DNA of 64,000 nt, taken from contig NC_053491.1 in assembly GCF_905171775.1 (NCBI RefSeq), positions 398,081,838 to 398,145,837 on the forward strand, given 5' to 3'. Shown piece by piece: positions 1 to 11,339 of the stretch; the stretch's first letter is position 1, and each line of letters starts with the position of its first letter. A program made the position numbers and the translations under genes. Origin of the DNA: Rana temporaria. Taxonomy: Eukaryota; Chordata; Amphibia; Anura; Ranidae. The notes beneath the pieces are model-generated. The model saw only the letters and a list, made by a program, of their open reading frames with translations, was not told the origin of the DNA and did not search any database.

Positions 1-1000
1 ACCCAGGACTCTGCATTCACTATATCTGGTCTCCCACAGTACATCGAAATGCAGATATACTGTATAGTGTCATAAAACGAACACGTTGATGTTTATTTAA
101 ATTTGAAAACATGAAGGCTCCTTTCACACTAGGTGGACTCCGTCGCTATGGAGTCCGTAGCTCAGTGGGAGATCTGTCCACAGATCTCCGCTGAGCCGAC
201 GGATGAATACAGTTTATGCATATTTTTCTCCTTTGATCCCCTCTCTCCCTCTCTCCCCCCCCCTCTCCCATTTTAGCTCTTCCCCCCCCCCCCTATCTTC
301 TTGCGATTCGCCCCCCCCCCCCCCCTTTTTTTTTTTCTCCCATCCTGCTTCCTACTAGGAATTTATTTTTTTAATGTTTCATGCAAATCCAATGCTCTGG
401 TTTAATTATATCTTTTGAAAACTTTCATGGTTTTGATTTTAGTTGAGGGTTGCATTAGACACACTTTGACTACTCCTCCTTATTGTAATGTGCAAATCTG
501 CCTTATAAGCATGTGCGCCTGTGCTTTCCTGCTATGCTGACTGTACTGACATACAGATGTTAAATAACACAGGGGTAGGCAAAACCTAGCACTGGGGCAG
601 CAAGCGGCTCACAAAGCCCCCTTTGCCGGCACTCGACTCCTTCCACATCCGCAGAGCAGCGCAGGGAAGAGTCAGCGAGACACCAATGCATTCCAACCTC
701 AGAATTCCCCATGTCACACCTGCACTGAGGGGGAGGCACTCCGCCCCCACATATTATAAAAGATGGGAAACATGGTTTGGTTCTCCAACTCTGCTGTAGC
801 TGCGATGGGGAGGGGGAAGGGAGGGAGGACTGTCATTGGCCACTGCTAAAGCCCATCACAGTTCTGATAGCCGCGCCCACCATCTGGGAGGAAGAGGACT
901 CGCTTGGTTGCCACTACCAATCTCAAAAAGAAGGTTGCGGAATTACTGTTGAAATTCTGGGAACTTTGTTGAAATTATTCTTGAACCTTTACATCACTTA
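1..1000. other. No gene seen; repeat fragments and pyrimidine tract
   Basis: I see no exon here. Positions 113-205 look like one end of a Harbinger-type MITE (the motif ctcctttcacact). Positions 236-345 are almost pure pyrimidine with long C and T runs. A hAT-like terminus (CAGGGGTAGGC) starts near 570. The short open frame at 777-1001 has no recognisable content. Confidence 0.5.
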
Positions 1001-1508
1001 GGCTGCATTCACACCTGAGCGTAGGTCGTTCGGTCGCTTTTTCCGGCGTTTTTTTCGCGCGTATTCATGCTTATTTGCGCGTTTGCATACAGCGTCGTCC
1101 GACGTTTTTGTACTTCAACGTTTTTTATTTTAGCCAATAGGAAAAATGATCATCTTTTCATCACTTGTTGCTATGTTGGGAGATATTTTTAATCTTCTGT
1201 CTGGGTGAAATGTTCTATTGATTAGAGCGACAAAACGCCCGTAGCAAACGCTCGTTGTCGCGCTAGTCGCTTGAATCGAGCATTTCCATTACTTTCTATG
1301 GGAAATAGAAACACTCAAAAACGCCCAAACCACCCGATTCGCACGACAAAAAAGGGTCCGGAACTTGTTAGAGCTTCAGGCGTTCGACGTCAGGCGTTTT
1401 GGAGTGGAGATGTGAACCATCTCCATAGGGAATAATGTACTTTTTCCCCCTCTAGCGTTTTTGAGCGTCGTGCTTCAGGCGACAAAACGCTCAGGTGTGA
1501 ATGCAGCC
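1001..1508. mobile_element. PIF/Harbinger-like MITE, 508 bp
   Basis: The two ends are perfect inverted repeats over 21 bp (GGCTGCATTCACACCTGAGC at the left end, its reverse complement at 1488-1508). They are flanked by a TTA trinucleotide on each side (998-1000 and 1509-1511), the target duplication expected of PIF/Harbinger. The interior is rich in gcgacaaaacgc-type motifs and has no transposase, so it is non-autonomous. Confidence 0.85.
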
Positions 1509-1529
1509 TTACTACTGAACCCCTCTGCA

Positions 1530-2400
1530 GTCTGTGTCCCTTTAACCACATAAGGACCAATCCTCTGAGATTTGTTGTTTACAAGTTTTTTTGCTTGAGA
1601 ATTACTTAGAACCCCCAAACAGTTTTTTTTTTACCCTAGAGAATAAAATGGCGGTCGTTGCAATACTTTATGTCACACCGTATTTCCGCAGCGGTCTTAA
1701 AAACACACTTTTTTGGAAAAATACGCAGTTTTTATAAAAAAATAAGCCAACAGTAAAATGGTGACAAACTTTTACCCTTAAAGGTGTTGTAAAGAAAAAC
1801 ATTTTTTTCATAATAAGCATCCTTTACTTGCAGACATTCCTCTTTTCACTTCCTCATTGTTCGTTTTTTGCTCAGAAGTTTCTTCTCTGTTCTGTTCACT
1901 TCCTGCTTGTCTGATTTTACGGACCACCGTGATGGAAGGCTTTACTGCGGTGGTCAGTAACGTGCTCGCCCCCTCCTGGGAACTACATCTGTGTGGCAGG
2001 ATGCTCTCTACGTGTTAGAGACTTCAAGGAGGTGTGAATTACTGGGCGTGCCGCAATGCATACTGGGAAATGTAGTTCTTACATGAACGAGCGATGCAAA
2101 CCAGGAAGTGAATGAGAGAACAGAAACTAGAATACCGGAGGTGATATAGATGAAGGAAGTTAATAGGTATTTACTAGTTTTTTTAACAGAATCATTACAC
2201 TATTCTGTCTGTCTACCTTGCAGACAATAATTTTAGGCAAAACATTTTTTTCCTTTACAACTCCTTTAAAATCTCCATAGGTTGCATGTTTTGAGTTAGA
2301 GGAGGTCTAGGACTAGAATTATTGCCCTTGCTCTACCGATCGCGTCCATCGTTCTGTTTTCAGCGGACAAACCGATCGTGTGTACGCGGCTTTAGTCTGT
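1530..2400 (+). repeat. Interspersed repeat copy, split by a TTAA element
   Basis: The segments 1600-1780 and 2266-2400 match the interior of the hAT element at 3880-4260 (for example the ccctagagaataaaatggc motif followed by the Cs and Gs of cgttgcaatacttt, and later tctccatag/ggttgcatgttttgag). In this copy the match is broken exactly at a TTAA by the element at 1782-2265. The other copy shows the unoccupied site near 4160. Confidence 0.75.
1782..2265. mobile_element. piggyBac-like TTAA MITE, 484 bp
   Basis: Flanked by TTAA at 1778-1781 and 2266-2269. Left end AGGTGTTGTAAAGAAAAACA, right end reverse complement AGGAGTTGTAAAGGAAAAA, so the termini are inverted repeats of about 17 bp with few mismatches. 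There is no coding capacity. A second copy of the same family, in reverse orientation, lies at 61350-61828. TTAA duplication and terminal repeats suggest mobilisation by a piggyBac-type transposase; this is inferred, no transposase is present. Confidence 0.85.
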
Positions 2401-3259
2401 GCTGGCAACGATGATACACGTTTCAGGCAGATATACAATTTTTTTTTCTTTTTTAACACATAATCATTTAAATAATTTTTTTTTTTAATGTACAGGAATT
2501 TGTGCGCTTACCTGGAGTTCTGCTTTAATAATGACTGCACATTGTGTAATCCTTCCAACTAGCAGATGAGTGTCATGACGATTATGACATTCAATTTACA
2601 TGAAACAAAAAATGACTTCAAAAGATTTTTTCCCCTCGAAGGAGCCAATTAACAATCGTGCATGGCACAGAAACAGACGGAGACCAAAACATGAAAAACC
2701 ATTGCGATCATAAAGGCCAGTGGAAGACAGGCACTGCATGCATGACAGATGGAACTGCATTAATCAAACACAAAAGTGTAGGACTATGCTTTAAAGAGAA
2801 AATTCCAGGAAACATCATACCACATAGTCAATGAAAGTATCAGATCACATGAACAGATGAAAAAAAGGCAGAAATTTAAAAATAGATAACTTTGCATCAA
2901 CAGAGCTTTAAACGTTCAACTGCAGCCAAAATTTTTAGATGGCAGTACGGTCAAGTTCCTGTCACACTTTTACAACGGTTTGCATTGCGCCAGGCGAAAT
3001 TCACACGATTTCAATGCATACAAAATAATGGGCTTTCCATAAAAACGAACCCCACCTTGGAGCTCCATTCATTGTTCATGGCCCCTCAAAAGTGGCAAGC
3101 AATACGCATGGTTTTCCTTGTTGAAAACCATGCGGAAAATACGAAAAAAATAAAAATAAAAAATTTGCATGAAGACTATGTGCTTCTTTGCCACGTTTGC
3201 AGAGTACAAGACAACAGTGTTTGATGTACACCAATTGTATGCTACAAATGAGATGTATA
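2401..3259. other. No gene seen
   Basis: AT-rich sequence with poly-T runs near 2440-2490 and a short piece of an interspersed repeat (cttacctggagttctgcttt, 2507-2526). The rest reads as unique non-coding sequence. The open frames at 2892-3306 have no recognisable domain and overlap each other on opposite strands. Confidence 0.5.
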
Positions 3260-3566
3260 CAGTGCCTTGAAAAAAAAGTATTTATTCCCCCCTTGAAATT
3301 TTCCACATTTTATCATGTTACAAACAAAAATTGTAATGTATTTTGTTGGAACTTTATGTGATAGACCAACAAAGTGGCACATAATTGTGAAAGGAAAATA
3401 AATGTGCTTCATTTTTTATTTTTACAAATAAATATACAGTATGTGAAAAGTGTGGCGTGCATTTGTATTCAACCCCCTTTACTCTGATGCCCCCACTAAA
3501 ATCTAGTGGAACCAAGTGCCCTCAGACGTCACCTAATTCATGAATGGGGTCCACCTGCGTGTAATT

Positions 3567-4416
3567 CTGGGCTCGACAATATCCGGGCGCCGGGTCGCAA
3601 TTGCGACAAGAATTTGTGACCTGGTGCCCGCGCCAGGCCGCGGCCTCAATTACCGGCCACGGCGGGGGAGGATCCTGTGTCCCCATGCTCCCCCGTCGCG
3701 TGATCGTGGTGGGCCCGCGACAGCCGGTAATTGAGGCAGCGGCTTTGCGGCCTTGTGAAGTCCCAAGCTTCCTTCTGTGACCTGGCGCCATCTGGTGGTG
3801 GCCGTTGGCATTACAAGTAAAACAGTAGTTCTAATGTGTAATTTTTCAGTTTTCACTGCCATCTCCTTCCCTCTAATTAGAACCCCCAAACATATATATT
3901 TTTTATTCTAACACCCTAGAGAATAAAATGGCGATCGTTGCAATACTTTGTCACACCGTATTTGCGCAGCAGTCTTACAAGCGCACTTTTTTGGGGAAAA
4001 AATACACTTTTTTTTTAATTAAAAAATAAGACAACAGTAAAGTTATCCAAATTTTTTTTTATATGTTGAAAGATAATGTTACGCCGAGTAAATTGTTACC
4101 CAACATGTCACGCTTTAAAATTGCGTCCGCTCGTGGAATGCCGACAAACTTTTACCCTTTAAAATCTCCATAGGCGACGTTTAAACAATTCTACAGGTTG
4201 CATGTTTTGAGTTACAGAGGAGGTCTAGAATTGTTGCTCTCGCTCGAACGATTGTGGCAATACCTCACATCTGTGGTTTGACTACCGTTTATATATGTGG
4301 GCGTTACTCACGTATGTGTTCGCTTCTGCGCGCAAGCTCGTCAGGACGGGGCGCGTTTTCTGGCTCCTAACTTTTTTAACTGGCTCCTAGATTCCAAGCA
4401 AATTTGTCAAAACCTG
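3567..4416. mobile_element. Non-autonomous hAT element, 850 bp
   Basis: Inserted inside the Tc1 element at 3260-5884. It has a perfect 8-bp target duplication gtgtaatt at 3559-3566 and 4417-4424. The left end reads CTGGGCTCGACAA and the right end, reverse-complemented, CAGGTTTTGACAA, which fits hAT termini with a substitution in the left CAG. The interior carries the ccctagagaataaaatggc repeat shared with 1600-2400. No transposase domain is visible. Confidence 0.9.
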
Positions 4417-4489
4417 GTGTAATTTGATCTCAGTATTAATACAGCTGTTCTGTGAAGCCCTCAGGAGGTTTGTTTAGATAACCTTCGTG

Positions 4490-5707
4490 AAGGTCAGGGA
4501 TAAAGTTGAAGTTTAAAGCAGGGTTAGATTATAAAAAACAAACATGGCTGTCCACCTAAACTAACAGGCCAGGCAAGGAGAGCATAAGGCTGCGTTCACA
4601 CCTATGCAAAATGGATGAGGCTTACACTGCATCCCATTTGCATGACATTTCAAACTACATTTGAATAAGGCTGGTTCACATATCTGCGGTGCATTTGCAC
4701 TAAGCATGTGTGAAAAAATGTGTGAAAAGAAAAAGACATTGTTGAAAGACATTGTAGAAAGAAATGAGAAGTTTAGCTTGCAGTTTGTGAGAAGTCATGT
4801 GGGAGACACAGCAAACGTGGAAGAAGGTGCTCTGTTCAGATGAGACCAAAATTTTTACTATTTGGCATAAAAGCAAATTGCTATGTGTGGCGGAAAACTA
4901 ACACTGCACACCACCCTGAACACAGCATCTCCACTGTGAAACATGGTGGTGGCAACAGCATGTTGTGGGGATGCTTTTCTTCAGCAGGGACAGGAAAGCT
5001 GGTCAGAGTTGATGGGAAGATGGATTGAGCCAAATTCAGGACAATCTTAGAAGAAAACCTGTTCGAGTCCGCAAAGCACTTGAGACAAAGGTGGAGGTTC
5101 ACCTTCCAAACAGGATGACGACCCTAAAACATACAGCCAGAGCAGCAATGGAATCGTTTAAACCAAAGCATATTCATGTGTTTGACTGAGCAAGTCTAAG
5201 GCCCCTTTCACACTGGGGCGGGAGCTATACCGTCGGATTTGCCGCGGGATTCGGCTGCTAGCGGTGTGGTATTAACCCCCGCTAGCGGCCGATAAAGCGT
5301 TAATACCGCCCGCAATGGGCCTCTGAAGAGGCGCATTGCCGCGGGTTTCCCATTGTTTAAAATGGAAAGGAGCGGTATACATGCCGCTCCTCTCACCACT
5401 CCAAAGATGCTGCTGACAGGAGATTTTTTTTAACTGGGCAGGAGTTTTTTAGGCGGTATAGTAGCGCTATACCGCCTGAAAAACTCCTCAGTGTGAAAGG
5501 GGTCTAAGTCCAGACCTAAATCCAATTTGTCTGAACAGCAATTTTCAAGTCTTGCCACATATTGCACTCTCCATCCAATCTGACAGGACTTGAGCTATCT
5601 TGCAAAGAATGTGCAAAAATGTCACTAGATGTGCAAAGCTGGTAGAGACATTTCCAAAAAGACTTGCAGCTGTAATTGCAGTGAAAGGTCGTTCTACAAA
5701 GTATTGA
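4490..5707 (+). pseudogene. Tc1 transposase pseudogene
   Basis: The conceptual product is the DDE-type transposase that cuts and pastes Tc1 elements. Clear family segments are visible: LCSDETKI ending near 4853 (first catalytic Asp), then after a frameshift a frame from 4840 to 5028 with YVWRKTNTAHHPEHS and VKHGGGNSMLWGCFS, and further decayed downstream pieces to the usual C-terminal KY-stop at 5705-5707. The coding sequence is broken by frameshifts, stops, a MITE near 4590-4730 and the Harbinger MITE at 5200-5504. It cannot encode a functional enzyme. Confidence 0.9.
5200..5504. mobile_element. PIF/Harbinger-like MITE, 305 bp
   Basis: Inserted in the Tc1 transposase pseudogene. TAA flanks both sides (5197-5199 and 5505-5507). 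The left end GGCCCCTTTCACACTG pairs with right end GACCCCTTTCACACTG (reverse complement). No coding content. Related half-elements occur at 7433-7620 and 18330-18508, and a larger relative at 27511-28348. Confidence 0.88.
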
Positions 5708-5760
5708 CGCAAATACAAATGTACACCACACTTTTCAAATATATATTTGTAAAAAAATGT

Positions 5761-5762
<2 letters not shown>

Positions 5763-5795
<33 letters not shown>

Positions 5796-5813
5796 TACAC
5801 ACACACACACACA
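5763..5813. repeat. (TA)n(CA)n microsatellite
   Basis: A TA run of about 8 units followed by about 17 CA units with one interruption, inside the right arm of the Tc1 element. Confidence 0.97.
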
Positions 5814-5973
5814 AATTACATTTTTGGTTGCAAGATGACAAAATGTTGCAAATTAAGGGAAATTCATACTTTTTCAAGACACTGTATATCCTCAGATTTG
5901 TGCTCCATACGAGTTCTGTAGGAACTGTACTAAATCAATGAGTCTCACTGCCCCACAAGTAGTACAGAACATA

Positions 5974-6408
5974 CACTCACTGGTCACTTTATTAGTTACA
6001 CCTTGCCAGTATCGGACTGGACGCCCTTTTTGCCTTCAGAACTGCCTTAATTCTTCATGGCTTCGATTCAACAAGGTGTTGGAAACATTCATTAAAAAGA
6101 TTTTGGTCCATATTGACATGGCATCACGCAATTACTGCAGATTTGTCAGCTGCACAGCTATGATGCAAAGCTCCCGTTCCACCACATCCCAAAGGTGCTC
6201 CATTGGATTGAGACCTGGAGACCATTGGAGTACAGTGACCTCATTGTCATGAGAAACCAGTGGTGAGATGATTTGAGCTTTGTGACATGGTGCATTATCC
6301 TGCTGGAAGGAGCCATCAGAAGATGGGCACACTGTCATAAAGGGATGGACATGATCAGCAACAATACTCAGGTAGGCCATGCATTAAGCATCTAGACATG
6401 GAGACAAC
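5974..6408 (-). mobile_element. Second Tc1-like element, antisense 3' half
   Basis: It starts directly after a TA (5972-5973) with CACTCACTGGTCACTTTATT, the terminus of a second Tc1-like family. The body encodes the C-terminal half of the transposase on the minus strand. It ends abruptly around 6385-6408, after which N-terminal transposase sequence appears in the opposite orientation, so the element is rearranged rather than complete. Confidence 0.85.
6132..6380 (-). pseudogene. Tc1-like transposase fragment (DDE C-terminal part)
   Basis: The frame contains SFQQDNAPCHKAQII, with the second catalytic Asp, and NPMEHLWDVVERE, with the catalytic Glu. The intact family has 34 residues between these two; here I count about 32, so small deletions have occurred. 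N-terminal DNA-binding and first catalytic regions are absent from this piece. It is a dead fragment. Confidence 0.9.
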
Positions 6409-6435
6409 TTACTGAAGATCAAACCCAGCATCAGA

Positions 6436-6559
6436 ATGGGGAAGAAAGGAGATTTAAGTGAATTTGAACGTGACATGGTTGTTTATGCCAGAAGGGCTGG
6501 TCTGAGTATTTCTAAAAAACTGCTGATCTACTGGGATTTTCACGCACAACCCTCTAGGG
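6436..6559 (+). pseudogene. Tc1-like transposase N-terminal fragment
   Basis: Reads from ATG at 6436 as MGKKGDLSEFERDMVVYARR, then AGLSISKKLLIYW, resembling the first helix-turn-helix region of the Tc1 family. The frame runs into the hAT insertion; on the far side the codons for VYREWS continue it at 7326. It lacks the catalytic domain. Confidence 0.85.
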
Positions 6560-7317
6560 CAGTAATTCTCAACCTTCCTAGTGCTGTGACCCCTTGATAA
6601 AATTTCCCAAGTTGTGGGGACCCCCAACAGTAAAATTATTTTCGTAGCACCCAAGGCAAGACCAGTAATTTGCGCCCCTAACTCACGGACATTTAGTGCT
6701 CCCGGAGTCCCTTCCACTCGTACAGTATTAAACCCCTTATGGTACATTTTAGGATGTACCAGTCCTCTTTCTCTTTGTTCTCTTTCTTTCCCTTTTATGT
6801 CTCTCTATCCTTATTTCTTGGTGTGTTTTTTCCCCACCCCTCTCTTAAGCCGTCTTTCTTCTTTCTCCCTCCACCTTGTTTCCTCTCCCTCCCATGTATT
6901 ATCTATGTTTATTCCTTCTCTTACTCCTTGGTGGGGGGTGGGGGCAGTGCTGGTGGTGAGTTCTGATCAACCAACTTAGGTGCTCTTGATCAAGGTCATC
7001 TGCTGATCTGAGAACTGAAGTGGGGACTTTTAATGGGAACTATAATCACAGGTAGTGTTACTCACTGTGTCTCCAGCTTCACTGTGTGCCCGACTTTGTG
7101 GTGACACCTCTATCAAAATCTGGAGATGGTCAGCTGACCTCAGGTCCCTGCCCCCCAGCCATGCCGTGAACTGAATGGGTGGCTGCAAAGAGGCTGAGTG
7201 GGTGGCCACGGGCTCCAGGGACAACCCTGCTTCAGGAACAGTCCAGGATTTGGTGACCACTAGCAAATCTTAATTTGACCCCCGAGGGGGTCCCGACCCC
7301 CAGGTTGAGAACCACTG
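6560..7317. mobile_element. Non-autonomous hAT element, 758 bp
   Basis: A perfect 8-bp target duplication ctctaggg lies at 6552-6559 and 7318-7325. The left end CAGTAATTCTCAACC and right end (reverse complement CAGTGGTTCTCAACC) are hAT-type terminal repeats. The interior has a pyrimidine-rich stretch (6750-6900) and no transposase. Confidence 0.93.
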
Positions 7318-7424
7318 CTCTAGGGTTTACAGAGAATGGTCGCTTTGTAGGCGCTATTTTTTGCGTTCTAGCACCTTAAAGCCCCTTTCTTCCCCATTCT
7401 GATGCTCGGTTTGATCTTCAGTAA

Positions 7425-7838
7425 GCCAGAGTGCTTTCACACTGGGACGGTGTGCTTGCATTACCGAAAAAGTGCTTCAAGCAGCATCTTTGAGGTGGTG
7501 GGGGAGCGGTGTAAACACTGCTCCTCCAATTGCCCCTGCCATTGAAATCAATGGGCAGGGCTGCAGCAGCAGCGGTTTGAACCCTTTCCTCTGCCGCTAG
7601 CGGGGTTAAAAGTGAATACATAAAATCTGGCCTGTTAGTGGGCCCTGAGGACAGGGTTGATGACCACTGTCTTATATGACTGCTGTGTTTTGTCGTGATG
7701 TAGGAGTCAAGAGGAACCACAGCATGGCGGAAAGGGTTTGGCACAGGCTTCCAACATTGCCAAAAGTGGTGAATGCTGCAGACTGATGAAGGCTATTTAT
7801 TGCACATGAATGGAAGGAAAGGTAAAAGCTATGGACCG
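7425..7838. other. No gene seen; Harbinger MITE fragment
   Basis: Positions 7433-7620 resemble one half of the family at 5200-5504 (tgctttcacactgggac, tgccgctagcggggtt). The remainder is non-coding sequence that I cannot assign. Confidence 0.5.
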
Positions 7839-7855
7839 CCTAAAATGTTAGTTTA

Positions 7856-8493
7856 GGAGGCATTACTCCTCCTCAGACAAGCTCAAAAATAGATTGCCAC
7901 CCAGCTTGAGTGCTCTGCCACCATTGGCGCCTTAGGAGAACCTGGGAACACCTGATAGATGCACGGCACGGGGAGCACGAGCACGCCGTTTCCCCCTCCC
8001 CTCCTTACTCTCTTTTCCTCCGCTTTTTCTTCTACCTGATCTATCCCTCCCCTATCTTTTCTGGCATTTCTGTCGTCTTCCACAGACAGACTTAGTCTGG
8101 CCAAGATTATCTTCTCCTTTCTTTTCTGCATTCTGTAAGTTCATTGGCCTGCTACAGACCATGCGAGTTGTATGGACCTGTTGCTATCTCACCACTGTTC
8201 GCACCCCCGCCATAACTAGTCTAACTCTTCACTTCCACCTGGCCTTGGGCGCAGCAGGCTCCCAGAGGGGCGCCCGGGCCGGGGGAAGTCCTTGATAGAT
8301 GCAGAGTACCACGAGGCACGGATGCTTATACAATTATTTCTACTACGTAGCAAAGTTTGTTCACACTGGATTTCATGATGTGGAATGTTTATGTGTATTA
8401 TTTTGTGGATCGGCCCGCCCAATGTTGGGTAGTCTGTTCATGTATTCTTTTACTTCTGTCAAAAAATGTTCTTCTTAATAAAATCTTATTGAA
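7856..8493 (+). mobile_element. 5'-truncated LINE-like retroposon, 638 bp
   Basis: A 17-bp direct repeat cctaaaatgttagttta flanks the insert (7839-7855 and 8494-8510), the hallmark of target-primed reverse transcription. The right end has an AATAAAATCTTATTGAA tail typical of the 3' end of amphibian non-LTR elements, which sets the plus orientation. No clear reverse transcriptase remains, so the element class (L1/Tx1-like is my guess) is inferred. Confidence 0.65.
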
Positions 8494-8510
8494 CCTAAAA
8501 TGTTAGTTTA

Positions 8511-9133
8511 CTTTCCTCTTTATTGGAGAAGTGCGTTTTTTTGTTTTTTTACAATGGTTTGCAAGACGGGTTAATTTTTAAAAAGTAGATGGGCCGTGTC
8601 AGCTTGGATATTGCGCTCAGGCAAATCTACTACAGTACATAAATTCCAGGGCAGGACTATGACTTTCGGTGAAGATGCACAGGTTTACTAGTACTAGTTT
8701 ACTCCCCATACAGGAATTTTGCTTTGAAACAGATTGCCATTAACACTGCAAACATGCTAAATGCGTGTATATCTGTTTGTTGTGACTACTGTGTAAATAG
8801 GGCCATCAAATAAATACAGAAAAATTCAACCAGAGATATCATTACTAAAACGGCCTTCTAGCGGAAAACATGTCTAGCAGCGACAATTGCCGGCAATCTT
8901 ACCACTTTCTCAGCAAAAAGCTCATTAAAATGCTGAGAAGCAGATAACCTTTCCCTACAAAAGAGAAAATAATGACTTCCATCCCCCTGACCTAAAACAC
9001 AAAATTTCCAGCAACATAAGAATACACTGAAAATAATCACAGGAGGAACACAAACTACATATCAGCCAGCAATCAGCAGAAAGGTCGTACTACTCACCTG
9101 CAAGGAAAAACACACTAGATTAGTAAAGTTTCA
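8511..9133. other. No gene seen
   Basis: AT-rich, apparently unique sequence. The short minus-strand frame at 8858-9040 has no recognisable domain or splice context. Confidence 0.5.
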
Positions 9134-9398
9134 GGCTGGGTTCACACTACTACACTACTTTCATCCTACTTTGCTCCGCTACATTGGTCCTACATCCATC
9201 CTACTTTCATGAACAGGATACTACTTTGGTCCGACTTCAATGATATTCAATGGGCCTGAAGTAGGATCAATGTAGGACCAAAAGTAGTACAGGGAGCATT
9301 TCAAAGTCGGACCGACTTGTGTAGGACGCTACAAGACACTCTCATAGGGAAACATTGAACACAGAGCAAAGTAGGATGAAAGTAGTGTAAACCCAGCC
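9134..9398. mobile_element. Harbinger-like MITE, 265 bp
   Basis: The ends GGCTGGGTTCACACTACT and (reverse complement) GGCTGGGTTTACACTACT are inverted repeats that stay similar for about 35 bp. They are flanked by TCA at 9131-9133 and 9399-9401, a one-base variant of the usual TWA. Related interior sequence (aagtaggatcaaagt) is also at 18262-18290. Confidence 0.8.
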
Positions 9399-9401
9399 TC
9401 A

Positions 9402-11339
9402 CACCACATTATAAAGTGAACTAGACTCTACCCTCATCCACTGGTTGTTCCAAGACTCAACTACAACCAGTCAATGGCTAAAACCCAATAGTGGAACCTG
9501 GCTGGTATAAGAAAACAGACAAATATAAAAAGGTCTTCATAAGAAATTTCTCCCGGAAATGTGTGCAGACTGAAAGCAGCATGCTTCACACATTACAAAG
9601 TGGGTTCCAGCTTATAGGATTCGTTCAGAAGGTCTGCGCTGACCTGCATTGATCTATACAAGTGCACTAGGGGGGGGGGGGGGATTCTACTGCAGCCAAA
9701 AGACACATGGTCCCCGGCTTCTCATCTACTGGCTCCTCAAATAGACGTTTTTTTTTAGGTTTCATACTTGCCTAGGTTAGGGTGACCAGACATCCCCGGT
9801 TTCCAGGGACAGTCCCCAGATTGAGGACACTGTCCCCAGTTTTGTCCCTGGATTGGATTTGAACAGGGGCTGAGGCAAGTTCAAAAACAGTCAGTGCAGA
9901 ATTAAAAAAAATTAGGACTTCCTGTCCCACTCCTACCGGCGGCGGTGCTGGACCGTGGAACAGGTAAGTGTCTGTTTTAATAAAAGTCATCAGCTATACT
10001 TTTTGTAGCTGCTGACTTTTAATAAACATTAAAAAGGCAGGAACTCCGCTTTAAGACATAAATGTAGGCAGGTGCAGTTTGTATTCCCCCCACTGCAAGT
10101 GGCAATGCAGAAGGGGAAGGAAGTTGTAAGGAACTTGATTCGTCTATGACTGCCTGGGGGCACAGGAAGAAAGTTGTCCAATTGGTTGCTGGTGCCCCAT
10201 GCAACTCCAGCGGCCATCTTGGGTGAGGCAGAGTATATTTAAGTCTCCAGCTAAGCCCTACTTTCTGTGGAAAGTGACATATGCAGAAAGCAACACCACA
10301 TGACCAGGCCAAAAAGCCCATTTGATATGAGTTGTGACAGACGGCCTGGCTTCATCTTCCTTATAGTGCACAAGCAAGATGGCTCAGTCCAAGGGGGTAA
10401 TTACCAAGCCCTGTGGCACAGATGGAGCAAAATTTGTGTTCAATAATTAATAATTTCACTAGCAAAAATAGTTTAAAAGCAAAATTGTTAGTATTGGCAA
10501 TGGCTTCCATAAAACAATGGCAATGGAAAGAGTTCATATAAAGCAGCACAACTAATACTCAATCTCTACAATCTAAATCAGAAAATGATCAATGAAATTC
10601 ACGCCAAAAAGCATTCAGCACCACAATGAAAAGATCAGTGCCAAAATCCAATAAGTAAAAAAAAAAAAAAAAAAAATGTAAAAATGGGGGTGAGGGAAAG
10701 GAGTTTAAGCATCTAACAGATTTATATGCTCAGCTACCCTCCCTCTTGTTTTACATAATACATTAATGATGTGTTCAGTGATAACTTCAAACTAGTTTCA
10801 CGCTTTAGCAACTAAATGTAAGAGCCAACCTGCTGCAAAGAGTTTCCAAATAATCAGCATGCCAACCGTTTCCTGAAGTTGAACGGCAATTCCCGACTCT
10901 ACAGATGGGTATAATTTTACAGATGGGTAAACCAAGGATGTCAATAAAAGTAACTTACTCACAGTTAATGAGAAAGGAGTCAGCAGGACATGGACTGTAA
11001 TTTCTGGATTAATTTGGATGGGTGAGAACACCCTGAGGCAACCTTGAGGAAAACGAAAAGTACCACAAGTCATTATTTAAAAAATAAAAGGTTTCCTTTA
11101 TTGTACTATTCATAATCTAAATGCTGCACTGCAATTAAATAGGAACTTAACTGAAGACGTGAAGATTTGATGTTATTAGGGAACATCTAGAAATGTGCCC
11201 AAGCAGGATCCTACAAGATTTACGCTTTGACTTAAATACTTCCTAAATAAAATAGCAGAGCACTGCCCGATATGTTTGTGCATAGGTACTCCAGGTCTGT
11301 AGCCTCATAGCTGGTGATCTGCCCTGAGTGATCATTTAA
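9402..11339. other. No gene seen; repeat remnants
   Basis: A G run occurs at 9669-9683 and poly-A at 10657-10677. The end of a TTAA-type element of the agcggagttcc family is visible at 10010-10054 (ggaactccgctttaa). Positions 9775-9860 carry a gggtgaccagacatcccc repeat similar to that near 25430-25540. The rest, including 10350-11330, reads as unique non-coding DNA. Confidence 0.5.

Larger units (their letters stand above)
3260..5884 (+). mobile_element. Tc1/mariner (Tc1-like) transposon, degenerate, with nested insertions
   Basis: The left end CAGTGCCTTGAAAAAAAAGT follows a TA at 3258-3259; the right end ...CTTTTTCAAGACACTG is followed by TA at 5885-5886, the classic Tc1 target duplication. 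Long terminal repeats extend inwards with the same family sequence (agaccaacaaagtggcacat near 3362). The element spans 2625 bp, but removing the hAT insertion (3567-4416), the Harbinger MITE (5200-5504), short MITE sequence around 4590-4730 and the microsatellite at 5763-5813 leaves about 1.3-1.4 kb, close to a normal Tc1 length. Confidence 0.93.
6409..7424 (+). mobile_element. Second Tc1-like element, rearranged 5' part with 41-bp inverted ends
   Basis: Positions 6409-6449 (ttactgaagatcaaacc...) recur as an inverted copy at 7384-7424 with about one mismatch. Between them is the start of the transposase in the plus orientation, interrupted by a hAT element (6560-7317). After the hAT insertion the transposase frame resumes (ggtttacagagaatggtc) for a few codons. 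The inverted copy implies a second, antisense start of the same element, so this is a chimera of two or more copies. Confidence 0.7.
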
